Source: an uncultured Methylobacillus sp.
GTDB taxonomy: Bacteria; Pseudomonadota; Gammaproteobacteria; Burkholderiales; Methylophilaceae
DNA: 10,843 nucleotides
Assembly (NCBI GenBank): GCA_946481235.1
Contig: CAMLME010000057.1
Span: 1 to 10,843 of the forward strand
Direction: 5' to 3'
A program made the position numbers and the translations under genes. This document shows, piece by piece, positions 1 through 5,887 of the stretch. Each line of letters opens with the position of its first letter. The first letter of the stretch is position 1. Below the pieces are notes generated by a model that did not search any database, was not told the origin of the DNA, and was given only the letters and a program-made list of their open reading frames with translations.

Positions 1-266
1 GCAAGGGCAGCTGGCTGCGGGTGTGGGATCTGAGCCAGCAGATCGACAAGCAGAAGGAATCCAACGCTACCCTCAAGGCGCGCAACGACACGCTCGATGC
101 CGAAGTGCGCGACCTCAAGCAAGGCTATGCCGCCATTGAAGAGCGCGCCCGCAGCGAATTGGGCATGGTCAAGCAGGATGAGGTGTTCTACCAGGTGATG
201 GATGGCGGCACACCGCCGCCCCCTGCAAAGCCTGCCCCGCCTCAGCTGGCACCCGCCGCGCAATAA
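1..266 (+). CDS. ftsB: Cell division protein FtsB, 3' part
   Basis: FtsB is a small bitopic inner-membrane protein of the divisome that forms a coiled-coil complex with FtsL and FtsQ. The gene is cut by the left window edge: the first complete codon is at base 3, 87 residues are visible, and the N-terminal membrane helix is lost or nearly so. What remains is the coiled coil, with a [20 protein letters not shown] heptad-like stretch, followed by the family hallmark [10 protein letters not shown] and then DEVFYQV, both close to the E. coli FtsB pattern (KARND, EERARNELSM, ETFYR). The last 20 or so residues are a Pro/Ala-rich tail (four prolines in a row) that looks disordered. It ends with TAA, and a weak hairpin follows. 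The family call is firm; the role is taken from the family. Confidence 0.93.
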   Translation, partial: KGSWLRVWDLSQQIDKQKESNATLKARNDTLDAEVRDLKQGYAAIEERARSELGMVKQDEVFYQVMDGGTPPPPAKPAPPQLAPAAQ

Positions 267-275
267 AACCCATCT

Positions 276-300
276 CAACGTCGGCTTTCTGCCGCCGTTG
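276..300 (+). terminator. Possible weak terminator after ftsB
   Basis: Ten-base arms (276-285 and 291-300) form a hairpin with a single T:C mismatch and a 5-nt pyrimidine loop, starting 9 nt after the ftsB stop codon. The following bases are TTGTCTCC, a poor T-run. It could be an inefficient intrinsic terminator separating ftsB from the protease gene, or simply a stabilising 3' structure. Confidence 0.4.
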
Positions 301-406
301 TTGTCTCCAGTAAACGCGCTCTTTTTCCGTTGATCAGGCCAAGGTAAGATGGCGCAGGCACGCCATTGCCGCTCGATCCAAATAATAAATACAAGGAAAA
401 AAGAAT

Positions 407-1540
407 ATGAACCCCGGACTTACCGGCCGTACCTCAACGATTGCCGCGCTACTGGTTGCGCTCGCCGGATGCGCTTCACCGCAAACGCGTATGCCGACGG
501 TGGATTCGGCCGCCATGCAGGAGGAGACGCGCAAGCAGCGGGAGATGGTGGTCGAGGACTACATGAACTCCTACCGACGCTTGCAGGCCGTCGCTTCGAA
601 AATCGTGGTCAGCGGCGCCGAGCTCTGCGCCGACAAGGTGGGGCCTTACTATGGTTTGACGGCCTGGAGCCGCGAGGATTTCGGCAAGGAATGGCATGAC
701 GTCGTGCAGTCGCGTTTCGGCGTGGGCGATGTGGCTAGCATTTCCAGCGTCGCGCCCGGCTCGACGGCGGAACAGGCGGGAGTGAAGGCGGGCGACGTGG
801 TGATTTCCGTCAACGGCTGGACGCCTCCCGCCGGCAAGGGCGCGGTCGATAAGCTGATGGAGAAGCTGGCTGCGGAAGGCAAGTTCGGCATGCCGCTGGA
901 ACTGGTTGTGGGGCGCGGGGCGGAGGAGGCCAAGCTGTCCATGATGCCTGGGCAGGCCTGCGATTTCCGCGTGCGCTTGTCGCCGGACGACGTGAAGAAC
1001 GCCTACGCCGATGGCAAGAACATCGTGATCTACAAGGGCATGATGGATTTCTTCCGCACCGACGAGGATGTCGCGCTGGTAGTGAGCCACGAATTGGCGC
1101 ACAACGCGATGAAGCATATCGATGCCAAGAAGACGAATGCGGTGGTTGGCGGGCTGGTCGGTTTACTGCTGGACGTGGCCGCAGCGGCGGGCGGTATCAA
1201 CACCAACGGTGACTTTACCCGCCTGGGCTCCAACATCGGCGCGGGCGTTTATTCGGTTTCCTTTGAACAGGAAGCAGATTACGTCGGGCTGTATTTCATG
1301 GCGAATGCCGGCTACAAAATCGACGATGCGGCGAGTTTCTGGCGCCGGATGGCAACGACAAACTCCAAGGCGATCACCATGAAATCCTCCCATCCGACAA
1401 CGCCGGAACGTTTTATCGCCATAGAATCCGCAGTCGATGAAATCAAACAGAAAATCCGTAACGGCCAGCCTTTGAAACCGGAGCTCAAGGATCAGCCGCA
1501 GGAGATTGCCAAGGAAGAGGTTCAGGCTATCCCGCATTAA
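407..1540 (+). CDS. PDZ-containing M48 family zinc metalloprotease, predicted lipoprotein
   Basis: Predicted periplasmic, membrane-anchored zinc endopeptidase of 377 aa. A short hydrophobic leader ends in the lipobox LAGC, with the lipidated Cys at residue 22; the next residues are Ala-Ser, so no Asp+2 inner-membrane retention signal is seen and outer-membrane sorting is plausible. Residues about 104-175 form a PDZ-like domain (VAPGSTAEQAGVKAGDVVISVNG). The M48 catalytic domain follows, with HELAH at 228-232 (two zinc ligands plus the catalytic Glu) and the third-ligand motif EQEAD at 287-291. The family-typical SSHPTTPERF lies near the C-terminus. The ATG at 407 is chosen for the AAGGA sequence at 393-397 and because it gives the lipoprotein leader. 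By analogy with BepA/LoiP-type M48 lipoproteins it may act in envelope protein quality control. The substrate is unknown, and an N-terminal PDZ is not part of BepA or LoiP. The gene converges on ygfZ. Confidence 0.88.
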   Translation: MNPGLTGRTSTIAALLVALAGCASPQTRMPTVDSAAMQEETRKQREMVVEDYMNSYRRLQAVASKIVVSGAELCADKVGPYYGLTAWSREDFGKEWHDVVQSRFGVGDVASISSVAPGSTAEQAGVKAGDVVISVNGWTPPAGKGAVDKLMEKLAAEGKFGMPLELVVGRGAEEAKLSMMPGQACDFRVRLSPDDVKNAYADGKNIVIYKGMMDFFRTDEDVALVVSHELAHNAMKHIDAKKTNAVVGGLVGLLLDVAAAAGGINTNGDFTRLGSNIGAGVYSVSFEQEADYVGLYFMANAGYKIDDAASFWRRMATTNSKAITMKSSHPTTPERFIAIESAVDEIKQKIRNGQPLKPELKDQPQEIAKEEVQAIPH

Positions 1541-1646
1541 ACACGGCCGGATCGCCTAGTTGCCTATTTTTCAGAACAAAAGCGATCCAACTCGTCCGTA
1601 ATCGATGTCGGATCGAACTGGTAAACCCCAAAGTGCCTTTGCTTAG

Positions 1647-2678
1647 CTACAGCACATAAGGCAAAGTCAGCGATTCAATCGCCGGACCGTCTGCCGTCTG
1701 GTAACGTACTGGACCAGCTTCCAGGCTTTCCAGCCGAACTTCATAAAGCAGATCGAAACCTTCATTGGGGCCGGGTGCTACGCGCACGACCATGCCGACC
1801 GGTTCTGCGCTTCCCGTGCCGAACATTTTGTCGCCAGGCTGAGGTGCTGTATCCGCGGTCACATGGCCGAGATGCATGCGTCGTTTTACCGTGCCCAGAT
1901 AGTGCGTGCGGGCGACGATTTCCTGTCCGGTATAGCAGCCTTTCTTGAAACTGATGCCGCCGAGTACGTCCAGATTCAGCATTTGCGGGACAAAGGCTTC
2001 TTGTGTTGCTGGCGTGACGTCCGGGATGCCTGCCTGGATCTCGTGCCATTCCCAGCCGTTGCTGCCGACGGGCGTGCAGTGTTCGCAAAGCTTGGCCCAG
2101 ATGTCGCTGGCGTGCTCCGGACGGGTGAAGATTTCGAAGCGCATCGTGGTGCCGGGCAGGCGCAGCAGGGTGGCGGTTTCGTGATCCACGAGCTGGTGAT
2201 GTTCTTCCGGAATGCTGCCGAAGTGCTCTTTCAACGCGATGGCGGCTTCGGTACCGGCGATACCGAAACGGATGAGAATGTCGGACATGTCCTCGACCAC
2301 CACTTTGGAGCGCAGTACGTACATTTTCAGACGCTTCAGGATTGGCTCCTTGAGCGCGCCGTTCATTTGCAGATGGAAATGGCCCTGATGCGCAAACGCG
2401 AGGAAGATTGCCAGCAGGCGCCCCTTGGGGTTGCAGTAGCCGGCATAGTGGCTGTTGCTGCCATTGAGCAGTTTGACGTCGTTGGTCACCTGCCCCTGGA
2501 GAAAGGTTTGGGCGTCTTCGCCGCCGACCCGGAGCAGGCCGAGATGCGAAAGATCGGTGATAATGTTGCGGTTGCCCGCGATCTGCGGCTCCTGCTCGGG
2601 ATTGCTGAAGTGGGCGACGCGGCCTTCAACGATGCTCGCGCCCTGCTGCGTAAGGAATTCTTGCCAGGCTGGATGCAT
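1647..2678 (-). CDS. ygfZ: YgfZ/GcvT-type folate-binding protein
   Basis: YgfZ is a tetrahydrofolate-dependent protein needed for assembly or repair of certain Fe-S enzymes, for example the radical SAM protein MiaB. It has the aminomethyltransferase (GcvT) fold but is not a glycine-cleavage enzyme. The product is 343 aa, slightly longer than the E. coli protein. The diagnostic YgfZ signature KGCYTGQE is at residues 246-253, with the essential Cys at 248, followed by IVARTHYLG. An N-terminal LGLLRVGGEDAQTFLQGQVTND stretch (residues 46-67) also matches the family. The start is supported by GGAG (minus-strand reading of 2686-2689) 7 nt upstream. A perfect TATAAT on the minus strand lies further upstream, inside ygfX. 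ygfZ diverges from ygfX, as in E. coli, where ygfX and sdhE sit beside ygfZ. Nothing looks broken. Confidence 0.95.
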   Translation of the reverse strand: MHPAWQEFLTQQGASIVEGRVAHFSNPEQEPQIAGNRNIITDLSHLGLLRVGGEDAQTFLQGQVTNDVKLLNGSNSHYAGYCNPKGRLLAIFLAFAHQGHFHLQMNGALKEPILKRLKMYVLRSKVVVEDMSDILIRFGIAGTEAAIALKEHFGSIPEEHHQLVDHETATLLRLPGTTMRFEIFTRPEHASDIWAKLCEHCTPVGSNGWEWHEIQAGIPDVTPATQEAFVPQMLNLDVLGGISFKKGCYTGQEIVARTHYLGTVKRRMHLGHVTADTAPQPGDKMFGTGSAEPVGMVVRVAPGPNEGFDLLYEVRLESLEAGPVRYQTADGPAIESLTLPYVL

Positions 2679-2700
2679 GAAACGACTCCGGTAAATTTTG

Positions 2701-3153
2701 ATGAATCATTATAGCTTGAAGCCCATTCGTCTCGCGTTGCGGCCATCGCGCCAATTGGCGGCGATGCTGGCCTTGGCCGGGATCTCGGCATGTGCCGTGA
2801 TGGCGTCGCTGCCGCTCCCGTTATGGGAAAAGCTGGTACTGAATGCCATCATTGCGACGTTTGCCATTTACCACATAGCCAAGGATGCCTGCTTGCGCAT
2901 GCCGTGGTCCATCGTTGCCCTTGAAGTCACGAGCGAAGGGGCGTTCCGCTATCAGTCACGCGCAGGTGTGTGGATCGATGTAGAAGTGCGCGGCGACAGT
3001 TTTGTGACGCCGTGGCTGACGATATTGAACCTGTCCGAGCCGGAAAAATGGCTGGCACGGCGCGCGATACTGCTGTCGGACAGCGGCGATGCCGAGATGT
3101 TTCGGGCGTTGCGAGTATGGCTGCGCTGGGGCAGTCAGACGATGCCGGAATAG
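2701..3153 (+). CDS. ygfX: YgfX-family small inner-membrane protein
   Basis: Protein of 150 aa with the YgfX (DUF1434-type) layout. A short N-terminal segment has the LALRPSRQL motif, then come two closely spaced hydrophobic segments (about residues 20-39 and 46-60) forming a membrane hairpin. A soluble C-terminal domain follows, with paired strands (AFRYQSRAGVWIDVEV) and an ending of LLSDSGDAEMFRALRVWLRW, like the LLxDSxxxxxFRxLRxxLRW ending of the family. In E. coli YgfX (CptA) is a membrane protein encoded with SdhE/CptB and has been linked to inhibition of division and shape proteins and to flavinylation; no sdhE is present here. The ATG at 2701 is preferred to an in-frame TTG at 2698. 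No clear ribosome binding site is seen, and only 22 bp separate it from the ygfZ start. Assignment rests on architecture and neighbourhood. Confidence 0.75.
   Translation: MNHYSLKPIRLALRPSRQLAAMLALAGISACAVMASLPLPLWEKLVLNAIIATFAIYHIAKDACLRMPWSIVALEVTSEGAFRYQSRAGVWIDVEVRGDSFVTPWLTILNLSEPEKWLARRAILLSDSGDAEMFRALRVWLRWGSQTMPE
2708..2713 (-). promoter_or_regulatory. Putative -10 box of ygfZ, inside the ygfX coding start
   Basis: Read on the minus strand, bases 2713-2708 spell a perfect TATAAT. Transcription would begin near 2700, leaving a leader of about 22 nt that contains the GGAG ribosome binding site of ygfZ. No good -35 hexamer is visible 16-18 bp upstream. The box falls within the first codons of ygfX on the opposite strand. 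It fits well positionally, but a single hexamer is weak evidence. Confidence 0.45.
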
Positions 3154-3174
3154 CCGTTCCGCACCTCATTCCGG
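3145..3174. repeat. Inverted repeat over the ygfX stop codon
   Basis: CCGGAAT at 3145-3151 and ATTCCGG at 3168-3174 are perfect 7-bp complementary arms around a 16-nt loop, straddling the ygfX stop. No T-run follows, so it is a weak candidate for a transcript-end structure and may be chance. Confidence 0.3.
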
Positions 3175-3176
3175 GC

Positions 3177-3205
3177 TTGCGTAATCGCGGTAACGCGAGT
3201 AAAGA
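3177..3205 (+). promoter_or_regulatory. Candidate promoter of the diguanylate cyclase gene with a palindrome in its spacer
   Basis: TTGCGT (3177-3182) and TAAAGA (3200-3205) are separated by exactly 17 bp; the -35 is fair and the -10 poor. The spacer holds the perfect inverted repeat TCGCG-GTAA-CGCGA (3185-3198). A protein bound there would block RNA polymerase. Alternatively, as RNA it would be a 5-bp hairpin with a GUAA (GNRA-type) tetraloop. This is a hypothesis from spacing and symmetry only. Confidence 0.25.
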
Positions 3206-3225
3206 TAACACCGGGGTTTGTCTGC

Positions 3226-3245
3226 AATGTTCCGTTCGGAACATT
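3226..3245. repeat. Perfect inverted repeat upstream of the diguanylate cyclase gene
   Basis: AATGTTCC (3226-3233) and GGAACATT (3238-3245) are perfect 8-bp arms around the 4-nt loop GTTC, followed by TTCGTTCT. The element lies 52 bp before the cyclase start codon and 72 bp after the ygfX stop. It could be the intrinsic terminator of ygfX (hairpin plus a short T-run), an operator, or a leader hairpin of the cyclase mRNA. The symmetry is plain to see; the function is undecided. Confidence 0.5.
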
Positions 3246-3286
3246 TTCGTTCTATGGCATGGTCTTTTGCAAGCATCGTGCCGTTG

Positions 3287-3292
3287 AAGGAG
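3287..3292 (+). promoter_or_regulatory. Ribosome binding site that sets the cyclase start
   Basis: AAGGAG sits 5 nt before the ATG at 3298. An in-frame ATG further upstream at 3259 has no comparable site and would add 13 residues unlike any part of a PAS domain, so 3298 is preferred. Confidence 0.7.
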
Positions 3293-3297
3293 CCATT

Positions 3298-4770
3298 ATG
3301 GATAGAAGCAGAATCAAAACCGTACCGAGAGCGCAGATGTCCGACGACCAGCGTTCGGTCAAGGAGACCGATTTCCGCATCGTCGCCGAGGACGCGCCGG
3401 TCATGCTGTGGTTCACCAATGCCGAGGGCAAGGTCATCTTCACCAATGCCCGCTGGAAGAAATTCGTCAGCGGAGATTCCGACAGTACGCAGGTGGGCAG
3501 CGGCGCATGGTTCGATGCTTTGCATCCGGACGATGTGAATGCCTGCATGAAAACCTTTCAGGATGCTTTCCAGCAGCGCGAATCCTTCCAGATGGAATAC
3601 CGTCTGCGGCGTTCGGACGGCCAGTATCGCTACGTGCACGACACTGGTGAGCCGTATATCAACAAGGAAGGAAAGTTCGCCGGTTTCATCGGTTCCTCCA
3701 CCGACATCACCGACCGCAAGAATCATGAAATGCAGTTGCGCCTGTCGCAACTGGAGCTGACGCAGCATAACCAGGAAATGCAGTTCATCAACGAGCTGAA
3801 CTCCTATCTGCAGGTGTGTGTCTCGTTTGAAGAGACGCATCCCATCATCGAATACTACGCCAAGAAGATATTCGCCGACTATACCGGGGTGCTGTACCTG
3901 TTCGACGAGACCCACAGCATGGTCGAAACCGTGGCGCGCTGGGGCAAGGACGAGTGCCTTTCGCAGGAAGTATTGTCGGCGCACGACTGCTGGGCGCTGC
4001 GCCAGGGGAAGGTGCACGTGGTGAGCGGCGTCAACGAGGGTATCGTCTGCGACCATATCGTCGGTGTATGCGCGCATGGCTATGTCTGCGCGCCGGTGAT
4101 CGCCCAGGGCGAGATGATAGGCGTATTGAGCGTGACGTTGGGTTCCGACGAGCTGGCCGGGCCGGACAAGCTGCAGACGTCGATCGAATCGCGCACGCGT
4201 CTGATTGCAATGGCCGCGGACAACCTCGGCATGGCCCTGGTTAGCCTGAAGTTGCGCGAAGAGTTGCGCAGCCGCTCGGTGCGCGATCCGCTGACCAAGC
4301 TTTTCAACCGTCGCTACCTGGAAGAAACCCTGCTGCGCGAACTGGCCAACGGCAAGCGCACCAATCAGAACCTCGGCCTGGTGATGATAGACATCGACCA
4401 TTTCAAGAAATACAACGACAGGCATGGGCACGACGCCGGCGATTTCGTGCTGGCGGAAATTGCCACCCTGATCCGCTCCAAGCTGCGCAGTGGCGATATC
4501 GCCTGCCGCTATGGCGGTGAGGAGCTGGTGCTGGTGATGCCGGGGGCGTTCAAGGATATTGCCGTGAAGCGGGCGGAGCTGATCCGCGAACTGGTCGAGA
4601 AGCACACGTTTCTTTATAAGGGGCAGGATCTTTCCGGTGTTACCGTGTCGCTCGGCGTCGCGGATTATCCGGAGGACGGCGATAACTCGACCTCATTGAT
4701 GAAGGCGGCGGACAAGGCCTTGTACCGCGCCAAGGACGCGGGCCGCAACCGCGTAATCCTAGCAGGCTAG
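3298..4770 (+). CDS. Diguanylate cyclase with PAS, GAF and GGDEF domains
   Basis: Predicted cytoplasmic sensor enzyme (490 aa, no membrane segments) that would make cyclic di-GMP from two GTP. Residues about 26-140 are a PAS domain with its PAC end (GEPYINKEGKFAGFIGSSTDITDRK). Residues about 165-320 are GAF-like and carry an unusual Cys/His set: HDCWALRQGK (Cys231), Cys251, VCAH (Cys258, His260) and YVCAP (Cys264). The GGDEF domain (about 328-490) starts at RDPLTKLFNRRYLEE and has the metal-binding Asp365 in MIDIDHF. Its active-site motif is GGEEL at 406-410, a functional variant. An inhibitory I-site RSGD lies at 397-400, exactly five residues before it, so product feedback is expected. It is a single gene with its own upstream control region, convergent with the mxa cluster and 16 bp from it. 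The ligands of PAS and GAF are unknown. Confidence 0.93.
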   Translation: MDRSRIKTVPRAQMSDDQRSVKETDFRIVAEDAPVMLWFTNAEGKVIFTNARWKKFVSGDSDSTQVGSGAWFDALHPDDVNACMKTFQDAFQQRESFQMEYRLRRSDGQYRYVHDTGEPYINKEGKFAGFIGSSTDITDRKNHEMQLRLSQLELTQHNQEMQFINELNSYLQVCVSFEETHPIIEYYAKKIFADYTGVLYLFDETHSMVETVARWGKDECLSQEVLSAHDCWALRQGKVHVVSGVNEGIVCDHIVGVCAHGYVCAPVIAQGEMIGVLSVTLGSDELAGPDKLQTSIESRTRLIAMAADNLGMALVSLKLREELRSRSVRDPLTKLFNRRYLEETLLRELANGKRTNQNLGLVMIDIDHFKKYNDRHGHDAGDFVLAEIATLIRSKLRSGDIACRYGGEELVLVMPGAFKDIAVKRAELIRELVEKHTFLYKGQDLSGVTVSLGVADYPEDGDNSTSLMKAADKALYRAKDAGRNRVILAG

Positions 4771-4771
4771 G
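4758..4771. repeat. Short palindrome at the convergent gene ends
   Basis: CCTAG-CAGG-CTAGG is a perfect 14-bp stem-loop overlapping the stop codon of the cyclase gene, about 15 bp past the end of the minus-strand mxa cluster. It could end or stabilise transcripts from both sides. The stem is only 5 bp and there is no T-run on either strand, so terminator function is doubtful. Confidence 0.3.
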
Positions 4772-4786
4772 CGGCTCGGGTGTGCC

Positions 4787-5776
4787 CTATCTACGCTTCC
4801 ACAGCGCGCGCACGACATGCAGCGGATGAGGCGGCAGGTAGGCGGCGATCAGCATTAACCCTGCAAGCGCTGCAAATAGCCAGTCGATTTGCAGCGGCGC
4901 GCGATCGCGCCGTGCCGGTTTCTGTTCCCTGATCGCGGCCATCACGGCGGGGAAGCTGTCACCACGTATATAGCGGGCCTTGATTTCCTTGGCCAGCTCC
5001 TGCAGGTATTTCTCATCCAGTACGGAAAGATAGCGCTCGTAATCCTGGGTTGCCACACTGTCATCTCGCCGGCCGCGCGTTTCGTCCGAAACCTGGGCAA
5101 TGCCCGGCTCGAGCTGATAAGTGTTTTCCGACCAGTAGCCGATCACCTTGTTGTTTTCGTCCATTTTCGGAATCGGCGTGGGCGTATCGCTGCCTATTCC
5201 CACCAACAGCCAGCCGCTGCCGCCTTGCCAGTTGGAGAGGTCCGCGCGGTTGAAGGCGTGCAGCAGCGGTGCTTCTTCGCCATCGGTGAAGAACACCACG
5301 CGCGCCGGTTCGGGCATGGCTTTCAACGCTGCCGATGCTGACAGCATGCCGAAGCCGAGACGGCTGTTGCCGTGCCACGCCTGGCGCCACTCGAGGTGAT
5401 CGACGGTGTCCTGGATCGCATCGAAACTGGCGCACACCTCGACCGGATGAAAAATCGTCGAGACTACGACCCCTGCGAAAAGCGCCACGCCGACGCGGGT
5501 GCCGCAAGGCATGGAGGAAATTGAATCGTGCAGCAGGCGGCGCGTGTAGGCGATGCGGCTAGTTTTCTTGCCGCCAATCCGCATGTCTTCAGCGTTCATG
5601 CTTTGGGTAATATCCACGACCAGCAGGTAGGTGTGGATATCGCGCTGTACCGGGGTGGTAGGACGAAACAAGGCGACGATCAAAAGCAGCAGCGCTGCCG
5701 TGAGGAAGGCGACATCGCGGCGACGGGACAAGCCGCCAGTCAATAGGCGGAGCAGGCTGGGTGTTCTGACTGACAT
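4787..5776 (-). CDS. Second MxaL-type vWA membrane protein (tandem paralogue)
   Basis: A 329-aa relative of MxaL lying directly downstream of the first mxaL. A membrane helix follows RRRD at residues about 22-38, then a periplasmic vWA domain with the MIDAS pattern DITQSM (Asp55, Thr57, Ser59) and a later FTDGEE (Asp165), and a C-terminal helix at about 297-313. MPCGTRV (Cys91) and VEVCASF (Cys115) are shared with the neighbour and could form a disulfide. The family-typical PIPKMDENNKVIGYW is also present. In methylotrophs MxaL is needed for active calcium-containing methanol dehydrogenase. The ATG at 5776 is chosen because it aligns with the neighbour's start; an in-frame TTG at 5857 would add 27 residues that are neither hydrophobic nor conserved. 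The ribosome binding site is poor. A 111-nt gap separates it from the first copy, so it may be translated or transcribed separately. Whether it duplicates or divides the MxaL role is not known. Confidence 0.85.
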   Translation of the reverse strand: MSVRTPSLLRLLTGGLSRRRDVAFLTAALLLLIVALFRPTTPVQRDIHTYLLVVDITQSMNAEDMRIGGKKTSRIAYTRRLLHDSISSMPCGTRVGVALFAGVVVSTIFHPVEVCASFDAIQDTVDHLEWRQAWHGNSRLGFGMLSASAALKAMPEPARVVFFTDGEEAPLLHAFNRADLSNWQGGSGWLLVGIGSDTPTPIPKMDENNKVIGYWSENTYQLEPGIAQVSDETRGRRDDSVATQDYERYLSVLDEKYLQELAKEIKARYIRGDSFPAVMAAIREQKPARRDRAPLQIDWLFAALAGLMLIAAYLPPHPLHVVRALWKRR

Positions 5777-5789
5777 TGCCCGTGATTTA

Positions 5790-5819
5790 ACCATACTTTT
5801 GTTATGGAAGAGCTGACAA
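5790..5819 (-). promoter_or_regulatory. Weak candidate promoter before the second mxaL
   Basis: On the minus strand, TTGTCA (5819-5814) and TATGGT (5795-5790) are 18 bp apart. The -35 matches five of six consensus bases and the -10 four of six. The predicted start site is only about 7 nt from the ATG at 5776, which leaves no room for a normal leader, so this may be chance. The gene could equally be read from the upstream operon promoter. Confidence 0.25.
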
Positions 5820-5887
5820 GGGCTTGTTGGGTTGAGGGCTATTGATTCTGTCCGCAACGATCCCGGAAAGACGAGACGTGCCCTGTC

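Noticed and set aside
334..699. Small open frames on both strands around the start of the protease gene
   Set aside because: They overlap the lipoprotein leader out of frame and lack ribosome binding sites.
1863..2714. A 283-codon open frame on the plus strand across ygfZ
   Set aside because: Antisense shadow of ygfZ; no family motif and no ribosome binding site, while the minus strand has the KGCYTGQE signature.
3154..3297. Cyclic di-GMP riboswitch in the leader of the cyclase
   Set aside because: The leader has two simple hairpins but none of the conserved GEMM core sequences, and is short.
3166..4605. A 479-codon open frame on the minus strand across the diguanylate cyclase
   Set aside because: It lies antisense to a gene with clear PAS, GAF and GGDEF motifs. 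The translation is His/Gln-rich low-quality sequence without a recognisable family, as expected from GC-rich codon structure.
5777..5857. N-terminal extension of the second mxaL from a TTG at 5857
   Set aside because: The added 27 residues have no counterpart in the first copy and do not resemble a signal peptide; the ATG at 5776 aligns with the neighbour's start.
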